In this document: piece by piece, positions 7,647 through 16,908 of the stretch
Numbering within the stretch: position 1 is the stretch's first letter
Layout of the letters: each line of letters starts with the position of its first letter
NCBI GenBank assembly: GCA_020718315.1
Contig: DYSK01000034.1
Span: 1-16,936, forward strand
Direction: 5' to 3'
DNA length: 16,936 nt
Origin: Draconibacterium orientale
Lineage (GTDB): Bacteria > Bacteroidota > Bacteroidia > Bacteroidales > UBA12170
Program-made: the position numbers and the translations under genes
Notes under the pieces: generated by a model
Databases searched by the model: none
The model's input: only the letters and a program-made list of their open reading frames with translations
Told to the model about the DNA's origin: nothing

Positions 7647-8708
7647 ATGAGTATACAAATAATTAAAAATGAAGCAATTGAATTGCTTAAGAAATTGATT
7701 TCAACTCCTTCTTTTTCTGGCGAAGAAGCCCAAACGGCGGCATTGATTGATGCGTTTTTGAAAGATAAATTGGTCGAAACGAAGCAGAGTAATCATAATA
7801 TTTGGGCTTTCAACAAATATTTTTCGTTCGAAAAACCGAATATACTTTTAAATTCCCATCACGATACTGTTCGTCCAAATCAAGGCTACACCATCAATCC
7901 GTTTGAACCGGATATCGAAAATGGTCAACTCTTCGGTTTGGGAAGCAACGATGCCGGTGCTAGTCTGGTTGCTTTAATGGCCGTATTTCTCTACTTTTAT
8001 GAACATAAAAACCTGAAATACAATCTTATATTTTCGGCAACTGCCGAAGAAGAAAGCAGTGGTCCGAATGGATTAAACAGTATCATAGATCAAATTCCTC
8101 CGCTCAATTTTGCCTTGGTTGGAGAACCCACCGGAATGCACTTGGCAATTGCCGAAAAAGGTTTACTGGTTATTGATGCTTATTCACATGGAATCGCAGG
8201 TCATGCAGCACATTCTATGTCGGAAAATGCTATTTATAAAGCCCTTGATGATATAGACTGGATTCGAAATTATGAATTTTCTAAAATTTCGAAAACTTTG
8301 GGTAGGGTAAAAATGACTGTAACGCAAATTGATGCTGGCCATGAACACAATGTGGTGCCTGCAATATGTCATTTTGTAATCGATGTTCGCGTAACGGATC
8401 AATACAACAATCGGGAAGTTTTTGATTTTATTGATAAGCACACAAAAAGCGAACTAAAAGCGCGTTCTTTTCGCTTAAATTCTTCTTCCATTCGCCCTGA
8501 TCACCATTTTGTAAAAGCAGGAGAGGAGCTTGGAAGAAAAACGTATGGCTCCCCAACGCTTTCAGATCAATCGGTTTTAAATTGCCCTTCGCTAAAAATG
8601 GGGCCCGGCGAATCGTTTCGCTCACATCAAGCCAATGAATTTGTCTTCATTAGCGAAATTGAACAAGCCATTGATCTTTACATCCATCTATTTGAAAAAA
8701 TACTTTAA
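7647..8708 (+). CDS. argE: M20-family N-acylornithine / N-acylcitrulline deacylase
   Basis: A dinuclear zinc amidohydrolase that removes the N-acyl group from the pathway intermediate. The protein has 353 residues. M20 ligands are visible: H71-x-D73 in NSHHDTV, bridging D102 in GLGSNDAGAS, the catalytic/metal pair E134-E135 in ATAEEESSGPNG, and H327 near the C-terminus in SFRSHQANEF. The lid/dimerisation domain lies between them, around GIAGHAAHS. Its presence makes this a linear pathway rather than one recycling the acyl group through ArgJ. The substrate may be N-acylornithine, or N-acylcitrulline if the carbamoyltransferase acts on acylated ornithine, as in Bacteroides and Xanthomonas. Packing is tight: 2 nt after argB and 11 nt before argH. 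Confidence 0.9.
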   Translation: MSIQIIKNEAIELLKKLISTPSFSGEEAQTAALIDAFLKDKLVETKQSNHNIWAFNKYFSFEKPNILLNSHHDTVRPNQGYTINPFEPDIENGQLFGLGSNDAGASLVALMAVFLYFYEHKNLKYNLIFSATAEEESSGPNGLNSIIDQIPPLNFALVGEPTGMHLAIAEKGLLVIDAYSHGIAGHAAHSMSENAIYKALDDIDWIRNYEFSKISKTLGRVKMTVTQIDAGHEHNVVPAICHFVIDVRVTDQYNNREVFDFIDKHTKSELKARSFRLNSSSIRPDHHFVKAGEELGRKTYGSPTLSDQSVLNCPSLKMGPGESFRSHQANEFVFISEIEQAIDLYIHLFEKIL

Positions 8709-8719
8709 AAAATTGCGTT

Positions 8720-10015
8720 ATGAAACTTTGGGACAAAGGGTTTGATACCCATAAAATGATTGAAAAATTCACCGTTGGAAACGACCGGGTACATGATTTA
8801 AAACTTGCCAAACACGATGTAAAAGCGAGTTTGGCACATACTAAAATGCTCGAAAGTATTGGTATTCTATCCAAACAAGAGTTTCTACTGCTCGAGGCCG
8901 GATTAAATACTATTGCAGTAAGTATTGAAAATGGGAGTTTTACAATTGAACAAGATTTTGAAGATGTTCACAGCAAGATAGAGTTTGAGCTGATCAAACA
9001 GATTGGCGAAAGCGCAAAAAAAATCCATACAGCACGTTCGCGCAACGATCAGGTATTGGTGGCTTTACACTTGTATATTAAAGAAGAAATTGAAATAATT
9101 GCATTGTTGATAAGGCAATTATTCGAAACGCTTTTGGCCTTGAGCGAAAAACACAAAGAAGTCCTGATGCCAGGCTATACACATTTTCAAATTGCCATGC
9201 CTTCGTCTTTTGGATTGTGGTTTTCGGCTTATGCAGAAAGTTTTGTGGACGATGTAAGTTTGTTGAATGCCGCTTATGAAATGGCCGACCAAAATCCATT
9301 GGGTTCGGCAGCGGGTTATGGCAGTTCATTTCCAATTAACAGGCAAATGACATCGAATTTGTTAGATTTCAACGTATTGAAATACAATTCGATAGCCGCT
9401 CAAATGAGTCGGGGAAAATTGGAAAAATCCGTATCTTTTGCCCTTGCTTCGGTAGCGGCAACACTCGCCAAACTGGCTATGGATATAACAATTTACAACG
9501 GTCAAAATTTTGGTTTCATCAGTTTTCCTAACGAACTTACCACCGGATCGAGCATTATGCCCCACAAAAAGAATCCGGATGTTTTTGAGCTGATCAGAGC
9601 ACATTGCAATAAAATCCAAAGCGTTCCTGCGGTAATCGGACAGATTACAGCAAATTTACCTTCGGGATATCACCGCGATTATCAATTACTTAAAGAGGAG
9701 CTAATGCTGTCGATCGATTCGCTCAAAGACAATCTCAGTTTGATGAATTTTGCAATTAATCAAATAGAAATCAATCCAAACAGCATTGAAGAATCTAAGT
9801 ACGACAATCTGTATAGTGTTGAAGCGGTGAATAAACTTGTTTTAAATGGAATGAGTTTTCGAGAGGCTTATCAAAAAGTGGGATTCGAAATCGAGAACAA
9901 TTTATTTGTTCCAGAAAAAAATATCAAGCACACACACGAAGGCAGTATTGGGAATCTTTGCTTAGATAAGATAGCAGATAAGTTTGAAAGACAAATGAAG
10001 AAGATACGAGTGTAG
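8720..10015 (+). CDS. argH: Argininosuccinate lyase
   Basis: Splits argininosuccinate into arginine and fumarate, the last step of the pathway. The protein has 431 residues, a little shorter than the enterobacterial enzyme, and belongs to the fumarase/aspartase superfamily. It begins MKLWDKGFDTHKMIEKFTVG, carries HTARSRNDQV (substrate binding), LMPGYTHFQIAMP with the conserved histidine, and the signature loop SSIMPHKKNP (277-286) that supplies the catalytic serine. It is the last gene of the operon. No strong rho-independent terminator follows, only AT-rich inverted repeats. Confidence 0.96.
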   Translation: MKLWDKGFDTHKMIEKFTVGNDRVHDLKLAKHDVKASLAHTKMLESIGILSKQEFLLLEAGLNTIAVSIENGSFTIEQDFEDVHSKIEFELIKQIGESAKKIHTARSRNDQVLVALHLYIKEEIEIIALLIRQLFETLLALSEKHKEVLMPGYTHFQIAMPSSFGLWFSAYAESFVDDVSLLNAAYEMADQNPLGSAAGYGSSFPINRQMTSNLLDFNVLKYNSIAAQMSRGKLEKSVSFALASVAATLAKLAMDITIYNGQNFGFISFPNELTTGSSIMPHKKNPDVFELIRAHCNKIQSVPAVIGQITANLPSGYHRDYQLLKEELMLSIDSLKDNLSLMNFAINQIEINPNSIEESKYDNLYSVEAVNKLVLNGMSFREAYQKVGFEIENNLFVPEKNIKHTHEGSIGNLCLDKIADKFERQMKKIRV

Positions 10016-10288
10016 GAATTATACAATGAACTATCTTCTAACAAAATAAATATCAAGTATTTATATGATATTAAAACCTCATAATTAATATTATGTTAAA
10101 TAGAAATATTTGCAACCTTCCTTTCAAAGCTTAGATAAGATAACCGATTTTAATTCTTCAATAAGCACCTTTGGCAATCCTATAATTTAGTATTACAATG
10201 TCCGGTCGCTTTCTTACTGGCTAGGTACTCTTCTCTCATTCAAAAGCTTAGTTTTAGTTTATCAAAAAGCGACAAAAAAAACAGGCGT
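10016..10288. other. Gene-free convergent spacer
   Basis: This stretch between the argH stop and the terminator of the opposing TPR gene has no convincing open frame, tRNA or mobile element on either strand. Apart from the AT-rich hairpins near argH, it holds an 8-bp inverted repeat (GTCGCTTT at 10205-10212, AAAGCGAC at 10266-10273) and a 9-nt direct repeat AAAGCTTAG (10126-10134 and 10243-10251). Confidence 0.6.
10049..10095 (+). repeat. Two AT-rich inverted repeats after argH (weak terminator candidates)
   Basis: AATATCA (10049-10055) pairs with TGATATT (10066-10072), and CATAAT (10080-10085) with ATTATG (10090-10095). Both are AT-rich and lack a following T run, so they would be weak terminators at best. 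They lie just downstream of the argH stop and are the only hairpins I see there. Confidence 0.3.
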
Positions 10289-10317
10289 AAAAAAAAGGAA
10301 CCGTTAAAATCGATTCC
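10289..10317 (-). terminator. Rho-independent terminator of the gyrA-TPR transcript
   Basis: Read on the minus strand, GGAATCG pairs with CGGTTCC (one T-G wobble) around a 7-nt loop and is followed by eight T. On the plus strand the arms are 10297-10303 and 10311-10317, and the A run is 10289-10296. It lies 24 nt beyond the stop of the TPR gene. Confidence 0.88.
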
Positions 10318-10341
10318 TATTTCTTCTATCAAATTCGAGTT

Positions 10342-11475
10342 CTATTTCGGATTCAATGCGTTCAATTTATCCAATTGTTTTGTAGAAGTATAAATCTGGC
10401 GCAATGCTTTGAGTACATCCTGATCTTCAGCATCAATGGCATAAGCCCGTTCGAAATATGGAAGTCCTTGCATGAAATATACATTTGCTTCCTCAATCAT
10501 TTTTTTGTATTTGGCTGTTTCGTCGAAAGGCAATTCATTGGCGGCCATATTTAAGTCAAAGGCTTTTGAATAGTAAACGACTCCCAAATTGTAAAGCGCC
10601 AAGAAATAATTTGGATTTTTTTCCAATGCTTGCTCGTAATACTTAATCGCCTCTTCCGTATTTTTCACTTCTTTATAAGAATCGCCAAGTGCTAAATACA
10701 AACTTGCATTGTCGGGTTCCAATTCAATGGATTTCTTCAATTTAGATATAACTTGGTCAAATCTACCTTGCCCCAAGAGTAAATTAATTTCTGCAATAAT
10801 TATTCTATTATCCTCTGGATACTTTGCACGACCCAGGTTCAACACTTCTTCTGCTTTCTCTAGGTCGTTCTCAAGTTTGTAAACATTGGCCAATTCGCTG
10901 TAAATGCTTGGGTTGTTGTATCCCATTTCAATCAGTTGCGTGTATTTTGCCTTAGCCACATCATTAATACCTCCATTTGAGGCTGACAAGGCTGTTGCAT
11001 ATACCGTCATGGTATCAACAACATCTATTACTGCATTTGACATACCTGCTTTATCAAATTCCGCAATCGCTATATCAAACAACTGCGCTTCGAAACTACT
11101 AATTCCATTGGCGTAAAAATTATTTGCCAATTGCAGTGCATTGGTAGATAATTCTAAAAATAATACTTTTTTAGCGTCCAATTCAGCTACTTTTTTGTAA
11201 GCGTCCAATGCTTTGTCAAGAGCGTTTGCGTCCAAATTTTTTATTGCTTCTTCTTTTGAGGAGCCTATTTTGGAATAAATTTCACCAAAATACATCCAAG
11301 TTTTAGGATCTTCTTTCGTTTTTTCATTTACAATTGCTAAATCAATTGCTTCCTTTGCCTTAGCAATATCCCCTGCATCAAGGCTAAGCTTTGCGGAGTT
11401 TCGTTTGCTAGTTTGGGCATTTGAAATCAAGCTTATTGAAAACATTAATGCCAGTAAAATTGAAATTTTTTTCAT
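10342..11475 (-). CDS. Exported tetratricopeptide-repeat protein
   Basis: A 377-residue protein with a signal peptide: a basic start MKKIS, a hydrophobic core ILLALMFSISLIS and a likely cleavage after Ala20 (SNA-QT). The mature part is helical. TPR units are clearest at about 190-220 (SIYSELANVYKLENDLEKAE), 223-255 and 257-290 (YLALGDSYKEVKNTEEAIKY, then EQALEKNP), with a further divergent unit at 291-350 interrupted by an insertion. TPR proteins bind partner proteins or peptides; no partner can be named. It begins 28 nt after the gyrA stop and has no promoter of its own that I can see, so it is probably transcribed with gyrA. The gyrA-TPR order recurs in Bacteroidota, as far as I recall. Confidence 0.85.
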   Translation of the reverse strand: MKKISILLALMFSISLISNAQTSKRNSAKLSLDAGDIAKAKEAIDLAIVNEKTKEDPKTWMYFGEIYSKIGSSKEEAIKNLDANALDKALDAYKKVAELDAKKVLFLELSTNALQLANNFYANGISSFEAQLFDIAIAEFDKAGMSNAVIDVVDTMTVYATALSASNGGINDVAKAKYTQLIEMGYNNPSIYSELANVYKLENDLEKAEEVLNLGRAKYPEDNRIIIAEINLLLGQGRFDQVISKLKKSIELEPDNASLYLALGDSYKEVKNTEEAIKYYEQALEKNPNYFLALYNLGVVYYSKAFDLNMAANELPFDETAKYKKMIEEANVYFMQGLPYFERAYAIDAEDQDVLKALRQIYTSTKQLDKLNALNPK

Positions 11476-11503
11476 GTTTTGTAAGTTTTATTATTTTCTA
11501 ACT

Positions 11504-14056
11504 TTATTCTGTTGCGTCAATATTCGTTTCTAGATCGGCATCCAATTCTTGATCTTCAATTATTGTGCCATCAATTTCTACAATCTCATCGGTTTCATCT
11601 ATTTCAAACTGTTCAACTTTGGCCACCGAAGCAATAGAATCGCCTTCTTGAACTTTTATCAACCTCACTCCCTGCGTATTACGTCCCATAACCCGAATTG
11701 GATTGTTTTCTCCACCAACAGCCATTCGAATCAAAATACCCGATTTGTTAATTATCATTAAATCATCGAAATCGGTCACATTTTTAATTGCAATCAATCC
11801 GCCGGTTTTTTCGGTTATATTTAGGGTTTTAACGCCTTTCCCTCCCCTATTTGTTTCGCGATAATCGTCTAGTTTAGAACGTTTTCCATATCCATTTTCC
11901 GAAACAACTAAGATATCATAGTCAACATTGCTCAAGCAAACCATTCCAACTACCTCGTCGTTTGTTTCGTTGAGTTTTATTCCTCTTACGCCCGATGCAT
12001 TTCTACCCATTGGCCTAACTAGTGATTCATTAAAGCGAATTGCTCTTCCTGATTTGCTGGCAATAACCACTTCATTTTGACCATTTGTTAAGCGGGCTTC
12101 CAATAAAGTATCATTTTCCCGAATTGTGATTGCATTTATTCCATTCGTTCTTGGGCGACTATATGCTTCCAACGAAGTTTTTTTGATTATTCCATTCTTT
12201 GTAACTAAAATAATGAAATTATTCTCGACATATTCAGGATCTTTCAGGTTTTTCACATTCAGATAAGCTCTCACTTTGTCGTCCAAAGGAATGTTAATGA
12301 TATTCTGAATAGCCCTTCCTTTTGTAGTTCTTGTTCCTTCGGGAAGTTCAAATACACGAAGCCAAAATACACGACCTTGTTCAGTAAACAAAAGCATATA
12401 ATCGTGCATGCTGGCTACAAACAGATGTTCTAAAAAGTCTTCATTTCTGGCTACAGATCCTTTGGACCCACGACCGCCTCTATTCTGGCGACGATATTCG
12501 GTTAAAGCAGTACGTTTTATATAACCCGCATGCGAAATAGTGATAACAACCTCGTCATCTGCAATTGTATCTTCAATTCTAAAATCCGAAGCAGAATACT
12601 CTATTTTACTCTTGCGTTCATCTCCATATTTTTCTTTAATTTCTCTCAATTCGTTGGTGATGATTTCCATTCGCAAATCGACATTTTCAAGGACACCTTT
12701 CAAGTAGTCGATCAATTTGATAATTTCGTCGTGTTCGGCTCGAAGTTTTTCTTGTTCAAGACCGGTTAAATGACGTAAACGCATATCTACGATAGCTCTG
12801 GCTTGAATGTCTGAAAGGACAAAACGCTCCATTAAAGCTATTCTTGCTTCGTCAGCGTTTTTGGATGCACGAATAATTTTAATTACTTCGTCAATATTAT
12901 CAGAGGCGATAATAAGTCCTTCGAGTATATGTGCTCTTTTTTGGGCTTGTTCTAATTCAAATTTTGTCCTACGAATCACCACATCGTGACGGTGTTCTAC
13001 AAAATGATGAATCATATCTTTCAAATTGAGCATCATCGGACGACCATGAACCAAAGCGATATTATTTATGCTGAATGAAGTTTGTAAAGCAGAATATTGG
13101 TACAATTTATTTAGAACGACGTTCGTATTTGCATCTTTCTTCAGTTCAAAAACTATTCGCATCCCATTTCTGTCGCTTTCATCGCGAATATCCGAAATAC
13201 CTACAATTTTTTTATCATTTACCAAATCGGCAATCTTTTTCACCATTTCAGCTTTATTCACTTGATACGGAATGCTGGTGGCAATAATGGCTTCTCTTCC
13301 GGGTCTAACTTCTTCTAGTGTAGTTTCGCCTCGGATTACAACTCTTCCTCTTCCGGTTTCATATGCTTCAATTACCCCTTCGTAACCGTAAATAATTCCT
13401 CCGGTAGGAAAATCTGGGGCTTTAATATATTGCATCAATTCATTGATAGTGATTTCAGGCTTGGAAATATAGGCGATAATACCATCAATTACTTCTGAAA
13501 GATTATGAGGAGCCATGTTTGTAGCCATACCAACTGCAATTCCTGATGCTCCATTTACTAATAAAGTAGGAATTCGCGTAGGCAAAACAGTTGGTTCTTC
13601 CAAACTATCGTCAAAATTTAATTGAAAATCGACTGTATTTTTATCGATGTCGATGAGATTTTCTTCAGCAATTTTTCTTAAACGAGCTTCGGTATAACGC
13701 ATAGCGGCCGGACTGTCTCCATCAATACTTCCAAAGTTACCTTGTCCATCAACTAAAGGATAACGCAACGACCAGTCTTGAGCCATACGAACCATTGCAT
13801 CATATACAGAAGTATCACCGTGTGGGTGATACTTTCCAAGGACTTCCCCAACAATTCTGGCAGATTTTTTATAACTTTTATTTGAAAATAAACCTAAATC
13901 GAGCATACCAAACAATACGCGGCGATGAACCGGCTTTAAGCCATCGCGAACATCGGGTAATGCACGCGAAACGATTACCGACATAGCGTAATCGATGTAA
14001 GCCGACTTCATCTGATTTATGATGTTTACTTTTACTATTCTTTCTCCTTCACTCAT
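11504..14056 (-). CDS. gyrA: DNA gyrase subunit A
   Basis: The breakage-reunion subunit of gyrase, which introduces negative supercoils together with GyrB. The protein has 850 residues. The N-terminal domain contains RALPDVRDGLKPVHRR, YHPHGDTSVYD (quinolone-resistance region) and the catalytic tyrosine Y121 in AAMRYTEARLRKI. The C-terminal beta-pinwheel carries the GyrA box QNRGGRGSKG at about residue 525, which separates gyrase from topoisomerase IV ParC. An acidic tail ends the protein. The position equal to E. coli Ser83 is Thr82, and Asp86 equals Asp87. No Shine-Dalgarno sequence precedes the ATG, only A/T-rich DNA. The TPR gene follows by 28 nt. Confidence 0.97.
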   Translation of the reverse strand: MSEGERIVKVNIINQMKSAYIDYAMSVIVSRALPDVRDGLKPVHRRVLFGMLDLGLFSNKSYKKSARIVGEVLGKYHPHGDTSVYDAMVRMAQDWSLRYPLVDGQGNFGSIDGDSPAAMRYTEARLRKIAEENLIDIDKNTVDFQLNFDDSLEEPTVLPTRIPTLLVNGASGIAVGMATNMAPHNLSEVIDGIIAYISKPEITINELMQYIKAPDFPTGGIIYGYEGVIEAYETGRGRVVIRGETTLEEVRPGREAIIATSIPYQVNKAEMVKKIADLVNDKKIVGISDIRDESDRNGMRIVFELKKDANTNVVLNKLYQYSALQTSFSINNIALVHGRPMMLNLKDMIHHFVEHRHDVVIRRTKFELEQAQKRAHILEGLIIASDNIDEVIKIIRASKNADEARIALMERFVLSDIQARAIVDMRLRHLTGLEQEKLRAEHDEIIKLIDYLKGVLENVDLRMEIITNELREIKEKYGDERKSKIEYSASDFRIEDTIADDEVVITISHAGYIKRTALTEYRRQNRGGRGSKGSVARNEDFLEHLFVASMHDYMLLFTEQGRVFWLRVFELPEGTRTTKGRAIQNIINIPLDDKVRAYLNVKNLKDPEYVENNFIILVTKNGIIKKTSLEAYSRPRTNGINAITIRENDTLLEARLTNGQNEVVIASKSGRAIRFNESLVRPMGRNASGVRGIKLNETNDEVVGMVCLSNVDYDILVVSENGYGKRSKLDDYRETNRGGKGVKTLNITEKTGGLIAIKNVTDFDDLMIINKSGILIRMAVGGENNPIRVMGRNTQGVRLIKVQEGDSIASVAKVEQFEIDETDEIVEIDGTIIEDQELDADLETNIDATE

Positions 14057-14154
14057 AGTACTTTATAAATTAATTTAATACAACCTTACCCAGTATTTTA
14101 AGCCTGAAAATATAGGTGCATTTTCTATTGAAAACAGCTCTTAAATTGAGGAAG

Positions 14155-14162
14155 CGAAGATA
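14155..14162 (-). promoter_or_regulatory. Possible gyrA -7 promoter element
   Basis: On the minus strand this reads TATCTTCG, one base off the Bacteroidota -7 consensus TAnnTTTG, about 100 nt before the gyrA start. No clear TTG lies at the right distance upstream, so the call is tentative. It is the best candidate I find in the divergent region for the minus strand. Confidence 0.35.
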
Positions 14163-14235
14163 CAGATTTTTATCGTAAAACGAGGGTTTTTCTATGCTTA
14201 AAATAGGATAATTTTAACAAGTTTCTGTTAAAAAA

Positions 14236-14268
14236 TTGTAGCATACTTAAGAATAAGACCTATTTTTG
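14236..14268 (+). promoter_or_regulatory. clpC promoter
   Basis: TTG at 14236-14238 is followed after 22 nt by TATTTTTG at 14261-14268, matching TAnnTTTG exactly. This predicts a transcript start near 14275 and a leader of roughly 30 nt before the clpC ATG at 14308. No CtsR- or HrcA-type heat-shock operator is evident next to it. Confidence 0.65.
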
Positions 14269-14307
14269 TTTTAGATTTGATTTAAATAAAATTACACAAT
14301 ATATTGT

Positions 14308-16848
14308 ATGGAAGCAAAGTTTTCACAGCGCGTTCGTGATATTCTTTCGTTTAGTAGAGAAGAAGCATTAAGACTTGGAAATGAGTCAATTGGTATCGAA
14401 CACTTATTTTTAGGAATTTTAAAAGAAGGGAAAGGAATTGCATTTCATCTCATGTCTGAATTGGGAATAGATTTAGTTAAAATAAAAAAACTGATAGAAA
14501 AATCGATTGCAAACGAAAAGAATAAAATGTCGCCGAAAGAAGGAATTCCCTTTGTTCGGCAAGCTGAAAAAACCATTAAGCTTACTTATTTAGAAGCAAA
14601 ATTGTTCAAAAGCGAATTTGTAGATACTGAACATCTATTGCTGGCGATTTTGAAAAACGAAGATAATATCGTTACTCGATTGCTGGAAAGCAATGGATTA
14701 AATTATAAAAAAGCAGCCGAAGATTTGGCCAATTTTTATAGTGGTGCTCAAGAAACAGAAGATAACCCGCCCGATTTGTTTAGCAATGAAATAGAAGACG
14801 AATCGAGTGAAAAGCCTGAATTCAGTAGAGAAAGTTCCAAGGCATCGGCCAAACAAGGAGAAGCTAAATCCAATACTCCGGTGATGGATAATTTTGGTCG
14901 CGATTTAACCCGAATGGCTGAAGAGAATCGATTGGATCCGATTGTAGGAAGAGAAAAAGAATTGGAACGTATTGCTCAAATTTTGAGTCGTAGAAAAAAG
15001 AACAATCCAATTTTAATTGGAGAACCCGGTGTCGGAAAATCGGCCATTGCTGAAGGATTGGCGATTCGAATCGTAAATCGAAATGTTTCCAGAGCCCTTT
15101 TTGGGAAACGCATATTTACGCTAGATTTGGCTTCGGTAGTTGCTGGCACAAAATACCGCGGTCAGTTTGAAGAACGCATGAAAGCGATTTTAAACGAACT
15201 GGAAAAACATCCGGAAATCATTCTTTTTATCGACGAAATTCATACCATTGTTGGAGCAGGGAATGCTTCCGGTTCTTTAGACGCATCCAATATGTTTAAA
15301 CCGGCTTTGGCTCGTGGCGAAATTCAATGTATTGGCGCCACCACTCTAGATGAATACCGTCAACATATCGAAAAAGACGGTGCTTTGGAGCGTCGTTTTC
15401 AAAAAATTATTGTAGAACCTACCAGTCCCGAAGAAACATTTTCTATTCTTCAAAATATAAAGGAACGCTATGAAGATCATCATTTAGTAAAATATACCGA
15501 CGAGGCACTCAAAGCTTGTGTTTTGTTGACAAACAGGTATATGAGCGATCGATATTTGCCTGATAAAGCAATTGATGCATTGGATGAAGCAGGCGCTCGT
15601 GTTCATATTACACACATGAATGTTCCGCAAAATATCATCGATATTGAAGCCAAGATTGAAATAGCTAAAACCAAGAAAAAGGAAGCGATAAGTAAACAAA
15701 AATTTGAATTAGCAGCCGAACTTCGTGATAGCGAAAAAAAACTTACCGAAGAATTAAGCCGCGCCAAAATTCAATGGGAACAAAATTCCCAAATCAACCG
15801 AGAAATTGTAGGCGAAGAAGAAGTTGCCCAAGTGGTAGCTATGATGACAGGCGTTCCTGTTCAACGCATTGCTCAGAACGAGTCGGACAAGCTCATGAAT
15901 ATGGAAAATGAACTCGCCAATTCGGTAATTGGACAAGACGCCGCCATTAAAAAGGTTGTGAAAGCCATACGCAGAAACCGCGCCGGATTAAAAGATCCAA
16001 ACAAACCGATCGGAACTTTTATTTTCTTAGGACCTACCGGAGTTGGTAAAACATTTTTGGCTAAAATGCTTGCCAAGAGCATGTTTGATGCGGCCGACAC
16101 ACTCATTCGGATTGATATGAGCGAATATATGGAAAAATTTGCCGTTTCCCGATTGGTTGGAGCGCCTCCGGGCTACGTTGGCTATCAAGAAGGCGGGCAG
16201 CTCACCGAAAAAGTAAGACGTAAACCATATTCTATTATACTCCTCGACGAAATTGAAAAAGCACATCCTGATATTTTTCATTTGTTGCTTCAAGTTTTGG
16301 ACGACGGACAACTGACAGATAGTTTCGGCCGCAGAGTCGATTTCAAGAACACCATTGTGATAATGACATCAAATATTGGCTCCAGACAGTTAAAAGAATT
16401 TGGAACTGGAGTTGGTTTTAATACAGCGGCAAAACAAAAGGACAAATTTTCGAACAATTCAAGTGTCATTGAAAATGCGCTTAAACGTACATTTGCCCCA
16501 GAATTTTTGAACCGAATAGACGATGTAATCATCTTTGAAAGTCTAGAAAGAGAAGATATTCATAAAATTATCGATATCGAATTAAGAGGTTTGTACGAGC
16601 GTATTGCTCAAATGGGTTTTAAAATCAAAGTCTCTGAAAAAGCGAAAGACTTTCTGCTCGAAAAAGGATGGGATCCAAATTTCGGAGCTCGACCTTTGAA
16701 AAGAGCCATCCAAAAATACATTGAAGATGAATTAGCCGAAGAAATTATTAAAAGCAAATTAATGGAGGGTGATTCGATTCAGGTGGATTTCGATAAAAAG
16801 ACAGAACTTTTGAAAGTAAAAATAAGCAGAGCGAAACCTAAAGCATAA
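14308..16848 (+). CDS. clpC: ClpC-type AAA+ ATPase, regulatory subunit of the Clp protease
   Basis: Unfolds substrate proteins with ATP and feeds them to ClpP in the cytoplasm. The protein has 846 residues. In order: a paired Clp N-domain (about 1-145), an acidic/polar linker (150-195), the first AAA+ module with Walker A GEPGVGKS (about 238-245) and Walker B ILFIDEIH (about 305-312), a middle coiled-coil region with a UVR-like motif (KQKFELAAELRDSEKKL, about 462-478), and the second AAA+ module with Walker A GPTGVGKT (about 575-582) and Walker B IILLDEIEKA. The short UVR-type middle region indicates ClpC rather than ClpB, which has a much longer one. A C-terminal Clp D2-small domain ends it. 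It is divergent from gyrA and has its own promoter and terminator. Confidence 0.95.
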   Translation: MEAKFSQRVRDILSFSREEALRLGNESIGIEHLFLGILKEGKGIAFHLMSELGIDLVKIKKLIEKSIANEKNKMSPKEGIPFVRQAEKTIKLTYLEAKLFKSEFVDTEHLLLAILKNEDNIVTRLLESNGLNYKKAAEDLANFYSGAQETEDNPPDLFSNEIEDESSEKPEFSRESSKASAKQGEAKSNTPVMDNFGRDLTRMAEENRLDPIVGREKELERIAQILSRRKKNNPILIGEPGVGKSAIAEGLAIRIVNRNVSRALFGKRIFTLDLASVVAGTKYRGQFEERMKAILNELEKHPEIILFIDEIHTIVGAGNASGSLDASNMFKPALARGEIQCIGATTLDEYRQHIEKDGALERRFQKIIVEPTSPEETFSILQNIKERYEDHHLVKYTDEALKACVLLTNRYMSDRYLPDKAIDALDEAGARVHITHMNVPQNIIDIEAKIEIAKTKKKEAISKQKFELAAELRDSEKKLTEELSRAKIQWEQNSQINREIVGEEEVAQVVAMMTGVPVQRIAQNESDKLMNMENELANSVIGQDAAIKKVVKAIRRNRAGLKDPNKPIGTFIFLGPTGVGKTFLAKMLAKSMFDAADTLIRIDMSEYMEKFAVSRLVGAPPGYVGYQEGGQLTEKVRRKPYSIILLDEIEKAHPDIFHLLLQVLDDGQLTDSFGRRVDFKNTIVIMTSNIGSRQLKEFGTGVGFNTAAKQKDKFSNNSSVIENALKRTFAPEFLNRIDDVIIFESLEREDIHKIIDIELRGLYERIAQMGFKIKVSEKAKDFLLEKGWDPNFGARPLKRAIQKYIEDELAEEIIKSKLMEGDSIQVDFDKKTELLKVKISRAKPKA

Positions 16849-16863
16849 GAATGCTTATCAGAT

Positions 16864-16897
16864 AAAAAAACCTGCAAATTTATTTGCAGGTTTTTTT
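16864..16897. terminator. Perfect bidirectional terminator after clpC
   Basis: A 15-bp perfect inverted repeat (arms 16864-16878 and 16883-16897, loop TTTA) has seven A on the left and seven T on the right, so it works in either direction. A smaller hairpin AAGCAT-AAGA-ATGCTT (16841-16856) overlaps the clpC stop codon. The bidirectional form suggests that a gene converges from the right. Confidence 0.93.
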
Positions 16898-16908
16898 ATT
16901 TCAGAGTT

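Noticed and set aside
10126..10251. Direct repeat AAAGCTTAG (two copies) as a trace of a mobile element
   Set aside because: Nine bases in AT-rich DNA, no transposase or terminal inverted repeats nearby; chance is sufficient.
13797..13817. Thr82 in GyrA at the quinolone-resistance position (E. coli Ser83)
   Set aside because: Thr at this site is, to my knowledge, the wild-type state in several Bacteroidota, and the second key site Asp86 is intact, so it is not evidence of acquired resistance.
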